A stretch of 64,000 nt of DNA from JANQRA01 sp035762545. GTDB taxonomy: Bacteria; Actinomycetota; Acidimicrobiia; Spongiisociales; ZC4RG35. Below, in pieces: positions 10,101 through 18,913 of the stretch; the stretch's first letter is position 1; every line of letters starts with the position of its first letter. Under the pieces are notes generated by a model. That model was not told the DNA's origin and made no database searches. It saw only the letters and a program-made list of their open reading frames with translations. The stretch is taken from contig DASTOM010000019.1 in the NCBI GenBank assembly GCA_035762545.1, forward strand, positions 62,001 to 126,000. Reading direction: 5' to 3'. The position numbers were made by a program, and so were the translations under genes.

Positions 10101-11900
10101 GATCATCGTCACATCATCTTGGACCCCGATCCGGATCCGGCTGCCGCCTTCGCAGAGCGACGCCGTCTCTACGAACTGCCCCGATCCTCCTGGGACGACT
10201 ACGACCGCTCTCTCATCTCCGAGGGCGGGGGAGTGTGGAGCCGGGCGGCGAAGCGGATCGACCTCAGCGACGAGATGAGACGGGTGTTGCAGACCGAGGC
10301 GACCTCGTTGACCCCTGACCAGCTCATTGGCGTCATCTTGAAGGCGCCGGTCGACCTCCTGTGGAACGGGGGGATCGGGACCTATGTCAAGGCGAGGTCC
10401 GAGACCCACGCCGAGTGTCTCGACCGGGCCAACGACCAGGTCCGCGTGAATGGCGGGGAGCTGCGCTGCCGGGTGGTGGGGGAGGGCGGCAACCTCGGGT
10501 TCACCCAACGGGGGCGCATCGAATACGCGATGAGCGGCGGTCGCATCAACACCGACTTCATCGACAACTCCGGGGGAGTGGACTGCTCGGATCGGGAGGT
10601 CAACCTGAAGATCCTGCTCGGTCTGGCCGAGGAGGCCGGCGAGCTCGATCGTGACGAACGGGCCGCGCTCGTCTACGCGGCCACCCGCTCGGTCACCGAT
10701 CGAGTGCTCGAGGACAACCGTGACCAGGCGATGGTGCTCTCCCAGGACGAGGAGTGGTCCAAGTCGAACCTCGACGCCTACGAGGAGCTGATGAGGACAT
10801 TGGAGCGTCACGACCTGCTCGACCGCTCACTGGAGGCGCTCCCGGGCGGCGAAGAGATGTCAGAGCGAAGCCGTGAGGGCAGAGGTCTGACACGCCCCGA
10901 GCTGGCGGTTCTCCTCGCCTACGCCAAACAGGACCTGAAAGGCGCGATCATCGACTCGGACATCGTCGACTCGCCGGATCTCGTCGACGACCTCCTCGCC
11001 TACTTCCCCGACGAGGCGTCGCAGCGGTTCGCTCATCTCGTCTGGGGTCATCCCCTGCGACGGGAGATCCTCGCCACCGTGCTGGCGGGACGGGTGCTCA
11101 ACGACCAGGGGATCACCTTCGTCAACCGCCTCGTCGTGGAGACCGGGGCCAACCGGGCGTCCGTGGTCTCCGCCTGCCGGGCCGCACGCCAGTTGGTCGG
11201 GGCCGACGAGCGGTGGGCGATGGTGGAGAAGCTCGACCCCACGGTCGACCCCGAACTCACCCGGGACTTGTTGGAGCGGATCGACTGGCTGGTGGAATCG
11301 GTGACCCGCTGGTACCTGGCGGGAGATCGAGAGGTTCCAGACCGTGATCAGCTCGAAGCGGACCATCGTGACTTCGTCGAGCTGGAGTCCCACCTGCGCG
11401 AGTCGCAGCGTCACGTGTGGGCGGATGACGCCACCGCGGAGATCGCGGTACTCACAGAAGCGGGTGTCGCCGAAGAGCTGGCGCGTCGCCACACCCACCA
11501 CGACGACCTGGTCCACGCCCCCGACATCATCGAGTTGGCGAGGGCCCACCGGCGCGGCATCGCCGAGATCGCCCTCCTCTTCGGCCTGATCGGCCGGGAT
11601 TATCGACTGGAGTGGCTGGAGCGACAGGTAGACCAGGTGACGGCAGCCTCCAAATGGCAGAAATGGGCGGCTCGTTCGGTGATGAGCGACCTGATAAGCC
11701 TGCGGCGGGAGCTGGCGGAGAGGGTTCTCGTCTCCGGGGAGGGTCTGGGAGTCGAGGAGGCGTTGGAGGTCTATCGGCGTGACCGGGCGGAGCGTCACAC
11801 CCGACTCGAAGAGTTCATGCAGTCGGTGGCCCAAGAGGGCACGTCCAGCCTCGATCCGCTGCTGGTCGCGGCCCGCCAGATCCGGGCGCTGGGCGCCTGA
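7149..11900 (+). CDS. gdh: NAD-specific glutamate dehydrogenase, large (GDH-180 type)
   Basis: 1583 residues, the size of the large bacterial NAD-GDH class (Streptomyces/Pseudomonas type, mycobacterial Rv2476c). It converts glutamate to 2-oxoglutarate and ammonium with NAD. The long N-terminal part carries the ACT-like regulatory regions. The catalytic core includes ARGGIRWSDRREDYRAEVLG at about 790-810 and TKNALIVATGAKGGF at about 820-835 (substrate-binding and catalytic lysines). The dinucleotide loop VAGIGDMSGDVFGNGML lies at about 956-972. The start is TTG 7149 (MPIES...), with no strong ribosome site visible; an in-frame GTG about 12 codons in is the alternative. The gene appears monocistronic, with about 95 nt to the next MFS gene. 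Confidence 0.93.
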   Translation: MPIESIPSDQRVGVTAGLEAALAEFAQAYIRRIPDQYVEALPDDVVFAEMRSVFDFLVIRRTDAVNVRVFNPSQADHGYDPGATVVDIVVDDSPFLVDSVHAAIAESGHTVTLDAHAVMAVQRDPEGRLIDVGHARSSDRRESIQHYVLDKALGDEERRTLHHRLEAVLGDVQAAVRDFEPMLNGAIERMIQLAGKGESRYGRDTVEEAVAFLQWLRELNFVFLGYREYDVVEVDGEPSLVSDPDSGLGILSDARQSSFAVPVPLSSLSDDLQQRYQEGFLLVVAKTNRRSTVHRPARMDYVGIREIGPDGSVVGEARLLGLFTSHALMAEASSIPILSGKLAAVLADEDLIEGSHDYRAAIRLFNSFPQADLWSMPVQAIKTAIEGLLLVESREHVRVFVSPDLLSRSVSLMVVLPKDRFSPSIRQRLQAYFLERFGGSSVDYQLSLGQEGTARIHFTVWIDGPVPDVPYDELERAVVEMSRTWEDRVGDHLQHLVDDAPALLRKWSPLLPEYYKTSTSLPVAAGDIRQLDALDSSEQSLAVGIQNDPGEVEGLTRVAVYTSDGRLELSRILPVLEAAGLQIIEEVPTRVGENGTGLFIHDVGVLGPDRRRLDVDACGSRLKACIEAGLAGLVEPDSLDRLVVLTGLTHEQVAILRTYRIYGRRVGSGFTEKYTNDILVAHPRISQLLVELFERRFDPSQDGADWGDIETELLALLDDVSSLEEDRILRGFFEMILATVRTNAYKPGRRAMSLKLWSAAVPGMPDPKPLYEIFVWAPEVEGIHLRGGRIARGGIRWSDRREDYRAEVLGLMKAQMTKNALIVATGAKGGFVLRGADDGTDPGVAMPRAYRIFVEGLLDLTDNLVGGDVVPPPHVRRHDPDDPYLVVAADRGTAALSDTANEISASYGFWLRDAFASGGSEGYDHKALGITAKGAWESVKRHFADMSIDVERTPITVAGIGDMSGDVFGNGMLRSPHAKLVAAFDHRHIILDPDPDPAAAFAERRRLYELPRSSWDDYDRSLISEGGGVWSRAAKRIDLSDEMRRVLQTEATSLTPDQLIGVILKAPVDLLWNGGIGTYVKARSETHAECLDRANDQVRVNGGELRCRVVGEGGNLGFTQRGRIEYAMSGGRINTDFIDNSGGVDCSDREVNLKILLGLAEEAGELDRDERAALVYAATRSVTDRVLEDNRDQAMVLSQDEEWSKSNLDAYEELMRTLERHDLLDRSLEALPGGEEMSERSREGRGLTRPELAVLLAYAKQDLKGAIIDSDIVDSPDLVDDLLAYFPDEASQRFAHLVWGHPLRREILATVLAGRVLNDQGITFVNRLVVETGANRASVVSACRAARQLVGADERWAMVEKLDPTVDPELTRDLLERIDWLVESVTRWYLAGDREVPDRDQLEADHRDFVELESHLRESQRHVWADDATAEIAVLTEAGVAEELARRHTHHDDLVHAPDIIELARAHRRGIAEIALLFGLIGRDYRLEWLERQVDQVTAASKWQKWAARSVMSDLISLRRELAERVLVSGEGLGVEEALEVYRRDRAERHTRLEEFMQSVAQEGTSSLDPLLVAARQIRALGA

Positions 11901-11995
11901 CTGGCGACAGCGGACGGCTACTGCGACGAGAGAGGGGGCCCGCACCCAGAGGCGAGGACCTCGAAAGGTCGAGCGTCGGAAGTTATCTTCGCGCC

Positions 11996-13228
11996 GTGAA
12001 TCGTGAACAGGCGCAGCGACGCGCCGTCGGCTCTCTCATGGCCTCCTCGGCCGTGGGCTACGCCGGTTTCATAGCCACCGCCGCCATTGTCGGCCTGCTC
12101 GCCTCCGAAGTATCTGGTGGCGACCTCCTCGCCGGCCTTCCTGCCGCCGCCGGCACTCTGGGCACTGCCGCCGCGGCGGCACCACTGGCTTTCCGGGCGA
12201 GACGGGTGGGGAGACGACGCGCCATCACCCTCGGCTACCTCGTGGGGATCGTCGGGGCGGTTCTCGCCGTTGGTGCCGGCCAGACTCAGCAGTTCTGGCT
12301 CCTAGTGGTGGCGATGGTCGTGTTCGGCGTCGCCAATGCATCGAACCTGCAGAGCCGATTCGCCGCCGCCGACCTCGCCACGGATGAGGGGCGCGCAGGC
12401 GCGATCGCAATGGTGGTCTGGATGGGGACCATCGGCGCGGTGCTCGGCCCCACCGCTGCCCCGTGGCTTAACCGATTGGGGGTCGGCGCCGGCATGGAGT
12501 CCTGGGTCAGCCCGATCTTCCTCTCGATGATCGGCTTCGCCCTGGCCGCTGCGATCACCACCCGATTCCTCAGACCGGACCCGCTGGAGGTCGCCGGCGG
12601 CGTCGACCCCGAGGCCCGTTTCGAGAATCCGCTCAGCGGTCTACGTCGCTCCTGGGCCGCAATCTGGCCCCGGCCCCGGGCCCGGCTAGCCGTGGCTGCC
12701 ATGGCCGTCAGCCAGATGGCCATGGTGGCGGTGATGACGATGACGCCGCTCCACATGCGGGACCATGGCCACGCCGACCTGTCGACGATGGTCATCGCGG
12801 TTCATGTCCTCGGCATGTATGGCCTCTCGCCCCTCGTGGGCCGTTGGGCCGACCGTTTCGGGCGGGTGACGATGCTCGGGGTCGGCGCCGGGATCCTCGC
12901 CCTGGGCACCATCACCGCGGTGATCGCCGGTTATGTGCCCGCCCTGGTGTTCTTGGGCCTGTTCCTCCTCGGGCTTGGTTGGAGCTTCGCCCTCATTTCC
13001 GGCTCTGCGTTGCTCACCGAGAGCCTGCCTGTGGAGGAGCGTCCCGGTTCGCAGGGCCTCGCGGACGTGGCCATGAGCGTGCTCGGAGCCGTAGCCGCCT
13101 TCTCGTCGGGGTTCGTCAAGGAGATGGCCGGCTATCACTGGCTGGCGAACTTCGCCACCGTCGCTGCCATCCTCACCGTGATTGCCGCCGGGTCGCTCAG
13201 CGGCCGCCAGACGCGAACGGTGGTCTGA
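11996..13228 (+). CDS. MFS transporter (12 TM)
   Basis: 410 residues with the alternating hydrophobic pattern of a 12-helix major facilitator. A basic loop between helices 2 and 3 (FRARRVGRRRAITLGY) and a second one halfway (VGRWADRFGRVTMLGVG) match the duplicated MFS loop motif. The C-terminus ends with a short basic tail. The start is GTG 11996. Substrate cannot be told; drug or metabolite efflux is the usual role of this broad group. It follows the glutamate dehydrogenase by 95 nt on the same strand, so co-transcription is possible but not evident. Confidence 0.85.
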   Translation: MNREQAQRRAVGSLMASSAVGYAGFIATAAIVGLLASEVSGGDLLAGLPAAAGTLGTAAAAAPLAFRARRVGRRRAITLGYLVGIVGAVLAVGAGQTQQFWLLVVAMVVFGVANASNLQSRFAAADLATDEGRAGAIAMVVWMGTIGAVLGPTAAPWLNRLGVGAGMESWVSPIFLSMIGFALAAAITTRFLRPDPLEVAGGVDPEARFENPLSGLRRSWAAIWPRPRARLAVAAMAVSQMAMVAVMTMTPLHMRDHGHADLSTMVIAVHVLGMYGLSPLVGRWADRFGRVTMLGVGAGILALGTITAVIAGYVPALVFLGLFLLGLGWSFALISGSALLTESLPVEERPGSQGLADVAMSVLGAVAAFSSGFVKEMAGYHWLANFATVAAILTVIAAGSLSGRQTRTVV

Positions 13229-13371
13229 CCCGGCTCCCGACCAGCGCCAGCGGTTGGGCTTGGCTGCCTGACTTCGACACCACGCTCCCCGTTTGCGCGT
13301 CCCCGCACCTGATCCGAGCCCGGAATCCGGGTGCCGAGTAGCTTTCGGCGTTCTCGTCGAAAGGGCAATGG

Positions 13372-14343
13372 TTGGATTCACGGTCGACGCAAGGCCTGGT
13401 GACAGTGGCGTTCGTCGCCGCTGTGGTCATAGGTGGCGGCAACTTCGTGGCGGTCAGCTTCAGCAACCAGGAGCTTCCTCCGTTCTGGGGGGCGGGGCTG
13501 CGGTTCGCTCTGGCAGCCGTGCTGTTCATTCTCGTGTCGCTGGCCCTGCGCCTCCAATGGCCACGCGGCCGGACACTCGCTCTCACCGCGGCATATGGCG
13601 TCTTCACGTTCGCCCTTTCCTACGCACTGATGTACTGGGCTCTGACTCAGATGAACGCTGGTTCGGCTGCTGTCGTGTTGGCCACCGTTCCTCTGGTCAC
13701 GTCGCTGCTTGCCGCCGTTCAGAGGTTGGAATTGCTCGATCGTCGAGCCCTCCTGGGTGCCGTGCTGGCTCTTGCCGGCATCGTTTGGATGTCGATGGAT
13801 GGCGACGGTCTGGCGATTCCGCTCGGCGCGGTGGTTGCCGCCTTGTTCGCTTCGGTGACGATCGGGGAGTCGATCATCATCAGCAAGCGGATCTCCGGGA
13901 ATCACCCGGCCATGAACAACGCAGTGGGAATGGTCGTGGGCGCGTCGCTTCTTCTCATCCTGTCCTGGGCTGTCGGTGAGAGTTGGACGGTTCCAACGCA
14001 GCAAGACACGATTGTGGCGGTCATCTATCTCGTGACCGTCGGGTCGGTCGGCCTGTTCGTGCTCAGCCTGTTGGTGGTGCGCCGCTGGACAGCGTCGGCC
14101 ACGGCATACATGTTCGTGCTGTTCCCAGTGGTGGCGATGCTCTTCGATGCTTGGCTTCTCGACGCGCCGTTGACCCTTCGGGGAGTCTCCGGAGCGATAG
14201 TCGTCATGGTTTCGGTCTGGTTTGGTGCCTTCTCCTCGACAGCCGCCAAGCCCGTGAGTGGTGTTGGCGAGGTGTCCGAGACCCCGGGTCCGGATGTAGG
14301 AGTAGCGATCCAGGAGGGCCACGGCCCTGGCGGTGACCGCTGA
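13372..14343 (+). CDS. EamA/DMT-family permease
   Basis: 323 residues forming ten hydrophobic segments in two homologous halves, as in EamA (DMT superfamily) metabolite exporters. The first half carries the typical GGGNFVAVSFSN and SYALMYWALTQMNAGSAAV features, and the second has the matching SVTIGESIIISKRI and SATAYMFVLFPVVAMLFD segments. A hydrophilic C-terminal tail follows the last helix. The start is TTG 13372, because the nearby ATG at 13368 is out of frame; no other start keeps the first helix intact. Substrate unknown. Confidence 0.82.
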   Translation: MDSRSTQGLVTVAFVAAVVIGGGNFVAVSFSNQELPPFWGAGLRFALAAVLFILVSLALRLQWPRGRTLALTAAYGVFTFALSYALMYWALTQMNAGSAAVVLATVPLVTSLLAAVQRLELLDRRALLGAVLALAGIVWMSMDGDGLAIPLGAVVAALFASVTIGESIIISKRISGNHPAMNNAVGMVVGASLLLILSWAVGESWTVPTQQDTIVAVIYLVTVGSVGLFVLSLLVVRRWTASATAYMFVLFPVVAMLFDAWLLDAPLTLRGVSGAIVVMVSVWFGAFSSTAAKPVSGVGEVSETPGPDVGVAIQEGHGPGGDR

Positions 14344-14564
14344 AGCCGCATCTCGCCGGCCACCGGCCAGCGTTCACCCACCGCATCTCGTCGGATGACC
14401 AGTCCTGTCGTCCAGACTCGAGGTCGATCTCCTCGGCATGTTCCGGCCACTGAGCGACGGCATCAGCCTGGCCCAACCCGGGTCGATCTCGGGAGCTGAC
14501 AGCCGACGCGGACCGCACCATTCCGACCCGTCAGCGCCTTGCCCCGCATAATCTGACGCGCTCA

Positions 14565-17500
14565 ATGGATGTCTTGGATGTGGGCACGGCCTGCGCCAGC
14601 TGCGGATTCGAGAATCCGGTGGGTGCCCGCTTCTGCAATCGCTGCGGCAACCCGCTCGAGGTGCAGGATTCCCGTGGAGCCGAGAGACGTCAGATCACGG
14701 TGGTGTTCAGCGACCTGTCCGGCTTCACTGCCATGTCCGAGCATCTCGATCCCGAGGACGTTCAGGCGGTGATGAGGCGGATATTCGTCCGAGCCACCGA
14801 GATAATCGAGCGATACTCCGGGAGGGTCGACAAGCTGCTCGGCGACGCCATCATGTTCGTGTTCGGCGACCCGGTCGCCCACGAAGACGACGCCGAGCGG
14901 GCGATAAGGGCCACCCTGGAAATACATGCCGCGGTGGACGAATTGAGCCCCGAGTACGAGCCTGTCATCGGGATGGCGCTCCGGATGCACTCCGGTGTCA
15001 ACACCGGTGTGGTCGTGACCAGTTCCGGCAGTTTCGACACCGCAGACACCGGACCGCTCGGTGACACGATCAACCTGGCCGCCCGGCTCGAGGACTTGTC
15101 GGAGCCCGGTGAGGTCCTGATCGGCGCCGAGACCGCCCGATTGGTCTCCGACGTCTTCGAACTCGAAGACCACGGAGCGCACGACCTGAAAGGGAAATCC
15201 GGCCCGGTGCAGGTGATGAGCGTCACCGGATTCAGAAAGAACCGGGTCGGCCCTTCGCGTCGACAGGCCAGCTTCGTGGGGCGACAAGAAGAGCTTGGCG
15301 TTCTCCTGGCGGCTGTCGAGGCCGTCCAGGACGGGGACGGCTCGGTGATCGGTGTCGAAGCCGAGGCCGGCTCGGGAAAGACCCGTCTCCTCGAGGAGTT
15401 CCGCTCCAGGGTGGCCGACCAGGTGCAATGGCTCGAGGGTCGGGCCTATGCCTACGGCGAGAACATCCCGTACGCGGCGTTGATCGATCTCATATCCAAT
15501 GCGGTGGACATCACCGAAGACGACACACCGGACTCGATAGCCCCGAAGCTGCGCACTGTGATCGGGGCACTCGTCGGCCAGGACGACCACATACTCGACC
15601 CCTTCGACCGGCTCTTCGGCCTCCCCGAGCGTCCCGACGCCGGACTGGACAAGGACTCGTTCCAGGATCGCCTCCTCGAGTCCCTCGTTGCCGTGGTCGA
15701 CGCACTCTGTGAGCGCTCGCCGACGGTGCTGGTCTTTCAGGACTTGCATTGGGTGGACCCTTCGACGCTCGAGATGATCGACCGACTGATCGCGACGATC
15801 ACGGCGCCGGCCGTGGTGATCGCCAACTACCGACCATCGTTCCAGGGCACCCTGAGCGGCATTCGTGTTCTCGAGTTGGTTGCTCTCTCCCCGAGACAGA
15901 CGACACAGATGATCTGCTCCCTTCTCGACGTCGACGCACCGCCCGAGACGCTGGCCGAGTTCGTGTTCGACCGGACCGACGGCAATCCGTTCTTCGTCGA
16001 GGAGATCATCAACTCCCTGATCGAGACGGAGACGTTGGTGAGAGACGGTTCCGGGTGGGCCATCTCCGCTCCGTTGGACGGGGTCGGATTGCCGACATCC
16101 GTTCGCGGGGTCATCGCTGCCCGTATCGATCGTCTCGACAGCGACCGCCGGCGGGTCCTCCGTGAGGCATCCGTCGTCGGGCGCCAATTCCTATACGAGG
16201 TGATACGAAGGGTGGCGACCGTGACGGCGACTCTCGACCCGAGTCTGGCCGATCTCGAGCACGCCGATCTGATCAGGGAGCGCTCGGACCCGGACCTCGA
16301 GTATTTCTTCAAGCACGCCCTCACTCAGGATGTCGCCTACGAGGGTCTGCTCAAGAAGGAGCGAAAGGAGCTTCACGCCAGGGCGGCCACAGCGATCGAG
16401 GAACAGTTCGCCGACCGTCTCAACGAAGTCACCGAGACCCTTGCCTTTCACTATGCGCAGGCGGGAATCGCCGACAGGGCGGTGCATTACCTGCGTGCGG
16501 CCGGGACCAAGGCGATGGACCGCTACGCACTCGTCGAGGCCCAGTCGCATTTCGAGAACGCCTACTCGACCCTCGTTGCCGCAGGGCCCGGCCCGGAGCA
16601 TGACCGGTCAATGACCGAGCTGATCCTCGACTGGGCGTTGCTCTTCTACTACCGAGCGAGGTTGTTGGATCTCGACGAACTGCTCGACAGACATCAGGAC
16701 GCGGTCGATCGGCTCGACGACGACCAGATTCGGATGTGGTGGTTGGTGTGGCGGGGACACGCTGCCGGCTTCAAACTCGACCAGACGCACAACATGGCTC
16801 ATCTCGACGAGGCGATCGTGATCGCCGAGCGGATCGGCGACGCCACGGGATACGCATATGCCCGAACCTGGCAGGTGTGGGGGAAGTTCGTGACGGGTAG
16901 ACCGCTCGAGGCGATCGAAGCCGCAGAGTCCGTCACGGACTGGGTCATCGCCAACCGGGAGACCGACCCCTACCCCTTCTTCAAATCTCGATGCGTCGCC
17001 GTGTTTGCCCTGGCCTTCTCGGGACAGGTCGAAGCCATCCAGGGCATCTGCGATGACGTGATCGAGTTCGGTCGGAGGGTCGGTAACAACCGCTGCGTCG
17101 CCTTCGGACACCAGGCGCTGGCCATGATGCACGTCGGGCTGGGCAACTACCAAAGAGGCATCGAGCTGGGGATTCAGGCGAGCGAGATTGCCAAAGATCC
17201 CATGTACAGAGACACCTCCCGGCTCACGGTCGTGGCGGCGGCGTCACTGAGCGGCGACGTCGACCTGGCCCGTCGCACGGCCGGATACCTGCGCTCTGCA
17301 CAGGCAGCCGGCGTCCAGTTGCCGACGCCCCTGTTCGTGGACCTGGGCGAGGCTCTGGTGAAGATGGGCGATGGCGACATTGCCGGGGGAGTAGTGCTCC
17401 TCGAACAGACCATCGAGACTTCGGAGCGTACATCACGTCTCTGGGAGTGGTTCTTCGGGAGGACGATCAAGACCGTAACCCTGGCGCGCATCTCGACCGG

Positions 17501-17789
17501 GGAGGTCAGGGCCGACCTCAAAGCTCTAGCCCGCAATCCACGGCTGATGTCCGTGCGTCGTGCCAGCAGAAACGCAGGACCGGCGCTGTCGGCCCTGCGC
17601 GCGGATGCCCGAGCCGCGGGGATGGAGGTCATCGCCAACATCTGCGACATCGAGGAAGCAAAGCTCCACATGGCTCGAGGCGAGTCGACACCAGCCCAGG
17701 TCCTCCTGGAGCGCGCCCGGACGTTCGTGGATCGGTCAGACGAAACCGAGGGCCTGCACCGGGTGGAGGCACTCCTCGCCCAGCTCTGA
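14565..17789 (+). CDS. Zinc ribbon - class III cyclase - AAA/STAND ATPase - TPR signalling protein
   Basis: 1074 residues. An N-terminal zinc ribbon (C10, C13, C24, C27) is followed by a cyclase domain (about 42-225) and an ATPase module opening with SFVGRQEEL. The Walker A loop EAGSGKTR lies at about 267-274 and a Walker B-like VLVFQDLHWVD near 388-398. The C-terminal half is helical and TPR-like. Cyclase residues D50, K90, D94, N170 and R174 are conserved, but the adenine-selecting aspartate position is G163. Substrate is therefore uncertain, as is common in this ATPase-linked group. The start ATG 14565 lies one turn ahead of the zinc ribbon. Inferred role: a large cytosolic sensor coupling ATPase/TPR ligand recognition to cyclase activity. 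Confidence 0.86.
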   Translation: MDVLDVGTACASCGFENPVGARFCNRCGNPLEVQDSRGAERRQITVVFSDLSGFTAMSEHLDPEDVQAVMRRIFVRATEIIERYSGRVDKLLGDAIMFVFGDPVAHEDDAERAIRATLEIHAAVDELSPEYEPVIGMALRMHSGVNTGVVVTSSGSFDTADTGPLGDTINLAARLEDLSEPGEVLIGAETARLVSDVFELEDHGAHDLKGKSGPVQVMSVTGFRKNRVGPSRRQASFVGRQEELGVLLAAVEAVQDGDGSVIGVEAEAGSGKTRLLEEFRSRVADQVQWLEGRAYAYGENIPYAALIDLISNAVDITEDDTPDSIAPKLRTVIGALVGQDDHILDPFDRLFGLPERPDAGLDKDSFQDRLLESLVAVVDALCERSPTVLVFQDLHWVDPSTLEMIDRLIATITAPAVVIANYRPSFQGTLSGIRVLELVALSPRQTTQMICSLLDVDAPPETLAEFVFDRTDGNPFFVEEIINSLIETETLVRDGSGWAISAPLDGVGLPTSVRGVIAARIDRLDSDRRRVLREASVVGRQFLYEVIRRVATVTATLDPSLADLEHADLIRERSDPDLEYFFKHALTQDVAYEGLLKKERKELHARAATAIEEQFADRLNEVTETLAFHYAQAGIADRAVHYLRAAGTKAMDRYALVEAQSHFENAYSTLVAAGPGPEHDRSMTELILDWALLFYYRARLLDLDELLDRHQDAVDRLDDDQIRMWWLVWRGHAAGFKLDQTHNMAHLDEAIVIAERIGDATGYAYARTWQVWGKFVTGRPLEAIEAAESVTDWVIANRETDPYPFFKSRCVAVFALAFSGQVEAIQGICDDVIEFGRRVGNNRCVAFGHQALAMMHVGLGNYQRGIELGIQASEIAKDPMYRDTSRLTVVAAASLSGDVDLARRTAGYLRSAQAAGVQLPTPLFVDLGEALVKMGDGDIAGGVVLLEQTIETSERTSRLWEWFFGRTIKTVTLARISTGEVRADLKALARNPRLMSVRRASRNAGPALSALRADARAAGMEVIANICDIEEAKLHMARGESTPAQVLLERARTFVDRSDETEGLHRVEALLAQL

Positions 17790-17924
17790 CCGGACGTGTG
17801 GCTGTGGTGGTTGGCGGCTCGGCCGTGTCATTTGGACCGCCATCGAGTGACCCGTGTGGCGAATCGCCGACAAATCCTGGTCTTGCAGCACCCAAAACCT
17901 CGACTTGGGGGATAGGGTGTCCCC

Positions 17925-18350
17925 ATGAAGGGCAGAGCAGGGATAGCAATACTCGCCCTGGCGGTCGCTGCCTGCGGTGCCCCAGGGTCGTCCGGGGCGG
18001 CGCCCGCGCCGTCACCCGGCGAGGCACCAGCCGAGGGCACGTACCAAACCGTCGAGGACATGCGAACAGACGTCCAGTCCGCGTTCATCCTCTGCAATGT
18101 GCCATTGAAGATCTACGACCCGCCTGTCATAGAGGGCGCCCTGCAGCAAGCGGACTGCAGAAGCAACGTCACGATGGTCATCTTCGAGCCAGCAGACGTC
18201 CTAGCAAGCGCCGCTGCATTGCAAGCCGAGGCCGATGGCCCTCTGGCTCTGGTCGTCGGCACGAACTGGATCATCAGCTGCCCATCCAACCAGAACTCGT
18301 GTGAGAAGATCCAGGGAGTAACCGGCGGCGAACTCATGGTCACACCCTGA
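17925..18350 (+). CDS. Small lipoprotein of unknown function
   Basis: 141 residues. A basic start and hydrophobic stretch end in the lipobox LAVAAC (Cys17), followed by a low-complexity Ala/Pro/Ser/Gly linker, so the mature protein is probably lipid-anchored outside the membrane. The rest is a small globular region with four cysteines (CNVPL, QQADC, ISCPSNQNSC), which could form disulfides. I recognise no family. It lies about 135 nt after the large cyclase/ATPase gene on the same strand. The frame is well supported by the lipobox and codon bias. Confidence 0.75.
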   Translation: MKGRAGIAILALAVAACGAPGSSGAAPAPSPGEAPAEGTYQTVEDMRTDVQSAFILCNVPLKIYDPPVIEGALQQADCRSNVTMVIFEPADVLASAAALQAEADGPLALVVGTNWIISCPSNQNSCEKIQGVTGGELMVTP

Positions 18351-18372
18351 GGCTCTGACCGGGGTCCGGTGA

Positions 18373-18387
18373 GCGGATGAAATCCGC
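18373..18387. terminator. Small hairpin after the lipoprotein gene
   Basis: GCGGAT-GAA-ATCCGC: a perfect 6-bp stem with 3-nt loop, 22 nt beyond the lipoprotein stop. It could end transcription from either side. Short and without a U-tract, so only suggestive. Confidence 0.35.
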
Positions 18388-18395
18388 CGTCGGAG

Positions 18396-18530
18396 CTAGA
18401 TGAAGACGTCGAACAGAACTTGGTCTTGATGGAGCAGGTCGTTCATGGCACGACGCCCGAGTTCATATTCCATCAACTCGTGGCTTGCATCCACAGGACC
18501 GTCCACCCAATAGCCGCGTATCCAAAGCAT
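18396..18530 (-). CDS. Possible small ORF, 44 codons, unknown
   Basis: From ATG 18530 the minus strand reads a 44-residue peptide beginning MLWIRGYWVDGPVDASHELM and ending in a run LLHQDQVLFDVFI. Its composition looks more protein-like than the overlapping frames. However, no ribosome-binding site precedes it, codon bias is weaker than in neighbouring genes, and no family is recognised. It could be the surviving 3' end of a decayed gene. It fills much of the 257-nt gap between the lipoprotein and the DUF167 gene, where nothing else is evident. Confidence 0.25.
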   Translation of the reverse strand: MLWIRGYWVDGPVDASHELMEYELGRRAMNDLLHQDQVLFDVFI

Positions 18531-18607
18531 TCGTCATTCATCGGACTGTCGACGGTGCTGCTTGATGGGTCCCAAGCCCCTCTCTACTCAGGTCGTAGTC
18601 TCCAAGC

Positions 18608-18913
18608 GTGATCATCGCCGGCAAGGACGGGGTCTACATCGACCTCCACGTCCACCCCAACGCCCGCCAAACCGGGCTTCGGGGGATTTACGGCGAACGT
18701 CTCAAGATCACGGTCACCGCCACACCGGAGTCGGGCAGAGCCAACGAGGCAACAGTTGTGTTGATCGCCGAACTACTGGACGTGCCAAGGGGGACGGTTT
18801 CTCTCGTGGGAGGCGCCACCGGCCGTAGGAAACGTGTTCACGTCGATGGGATCGACGCGGACGAGGCACGCGAGCTGATCGCGGCCGCCCTCACTGGACC
18901 AGGTCGGTCGTGA
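18608..18913 (+). CDS. DUF167 (YggU/UPF0235) family protein
   Basis: 101 residues spanning the whole DUF167 domain. The characteristic segments are VHPNARQTGLRG, the ITVTATPESGRANEATV core (family PxxGxAN) and VSLVGGATGRRKRVHV (family GxxxRxK). The family is small, soluble and widespread, with unknown biochemical function. The start is GTG 18608. Its last 23 nt overlap the 3' end of the convergent SRPBCC gene. Confidence 0.88.
   Translation: MIIAGKDGVYIDLHVHPNARQTGLRGIYGERLKITVTATPESGRANEATVVLIAELLDVPRGTVSLVGGATGRRKRVHVDGIDADEARELIAAALTGPGRS

Noticed and set aside
9204..10811. 535-codon minus-strand frame inside the glutamate dehydrogenase gene
   Set aside because: Antisense to conserved catalytic motifs; no independent domain or ribosome site.
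14562..16187. Long open frame (541 codons) on the minus strand opposite the zinc-ribbon cyclase gene
   Set aside because: Composition is the antisense shadow of a high-GC gene: rich in Gly/His/Asp/Val repeats with no recognisable motif, and the plus strand has a full domain order.
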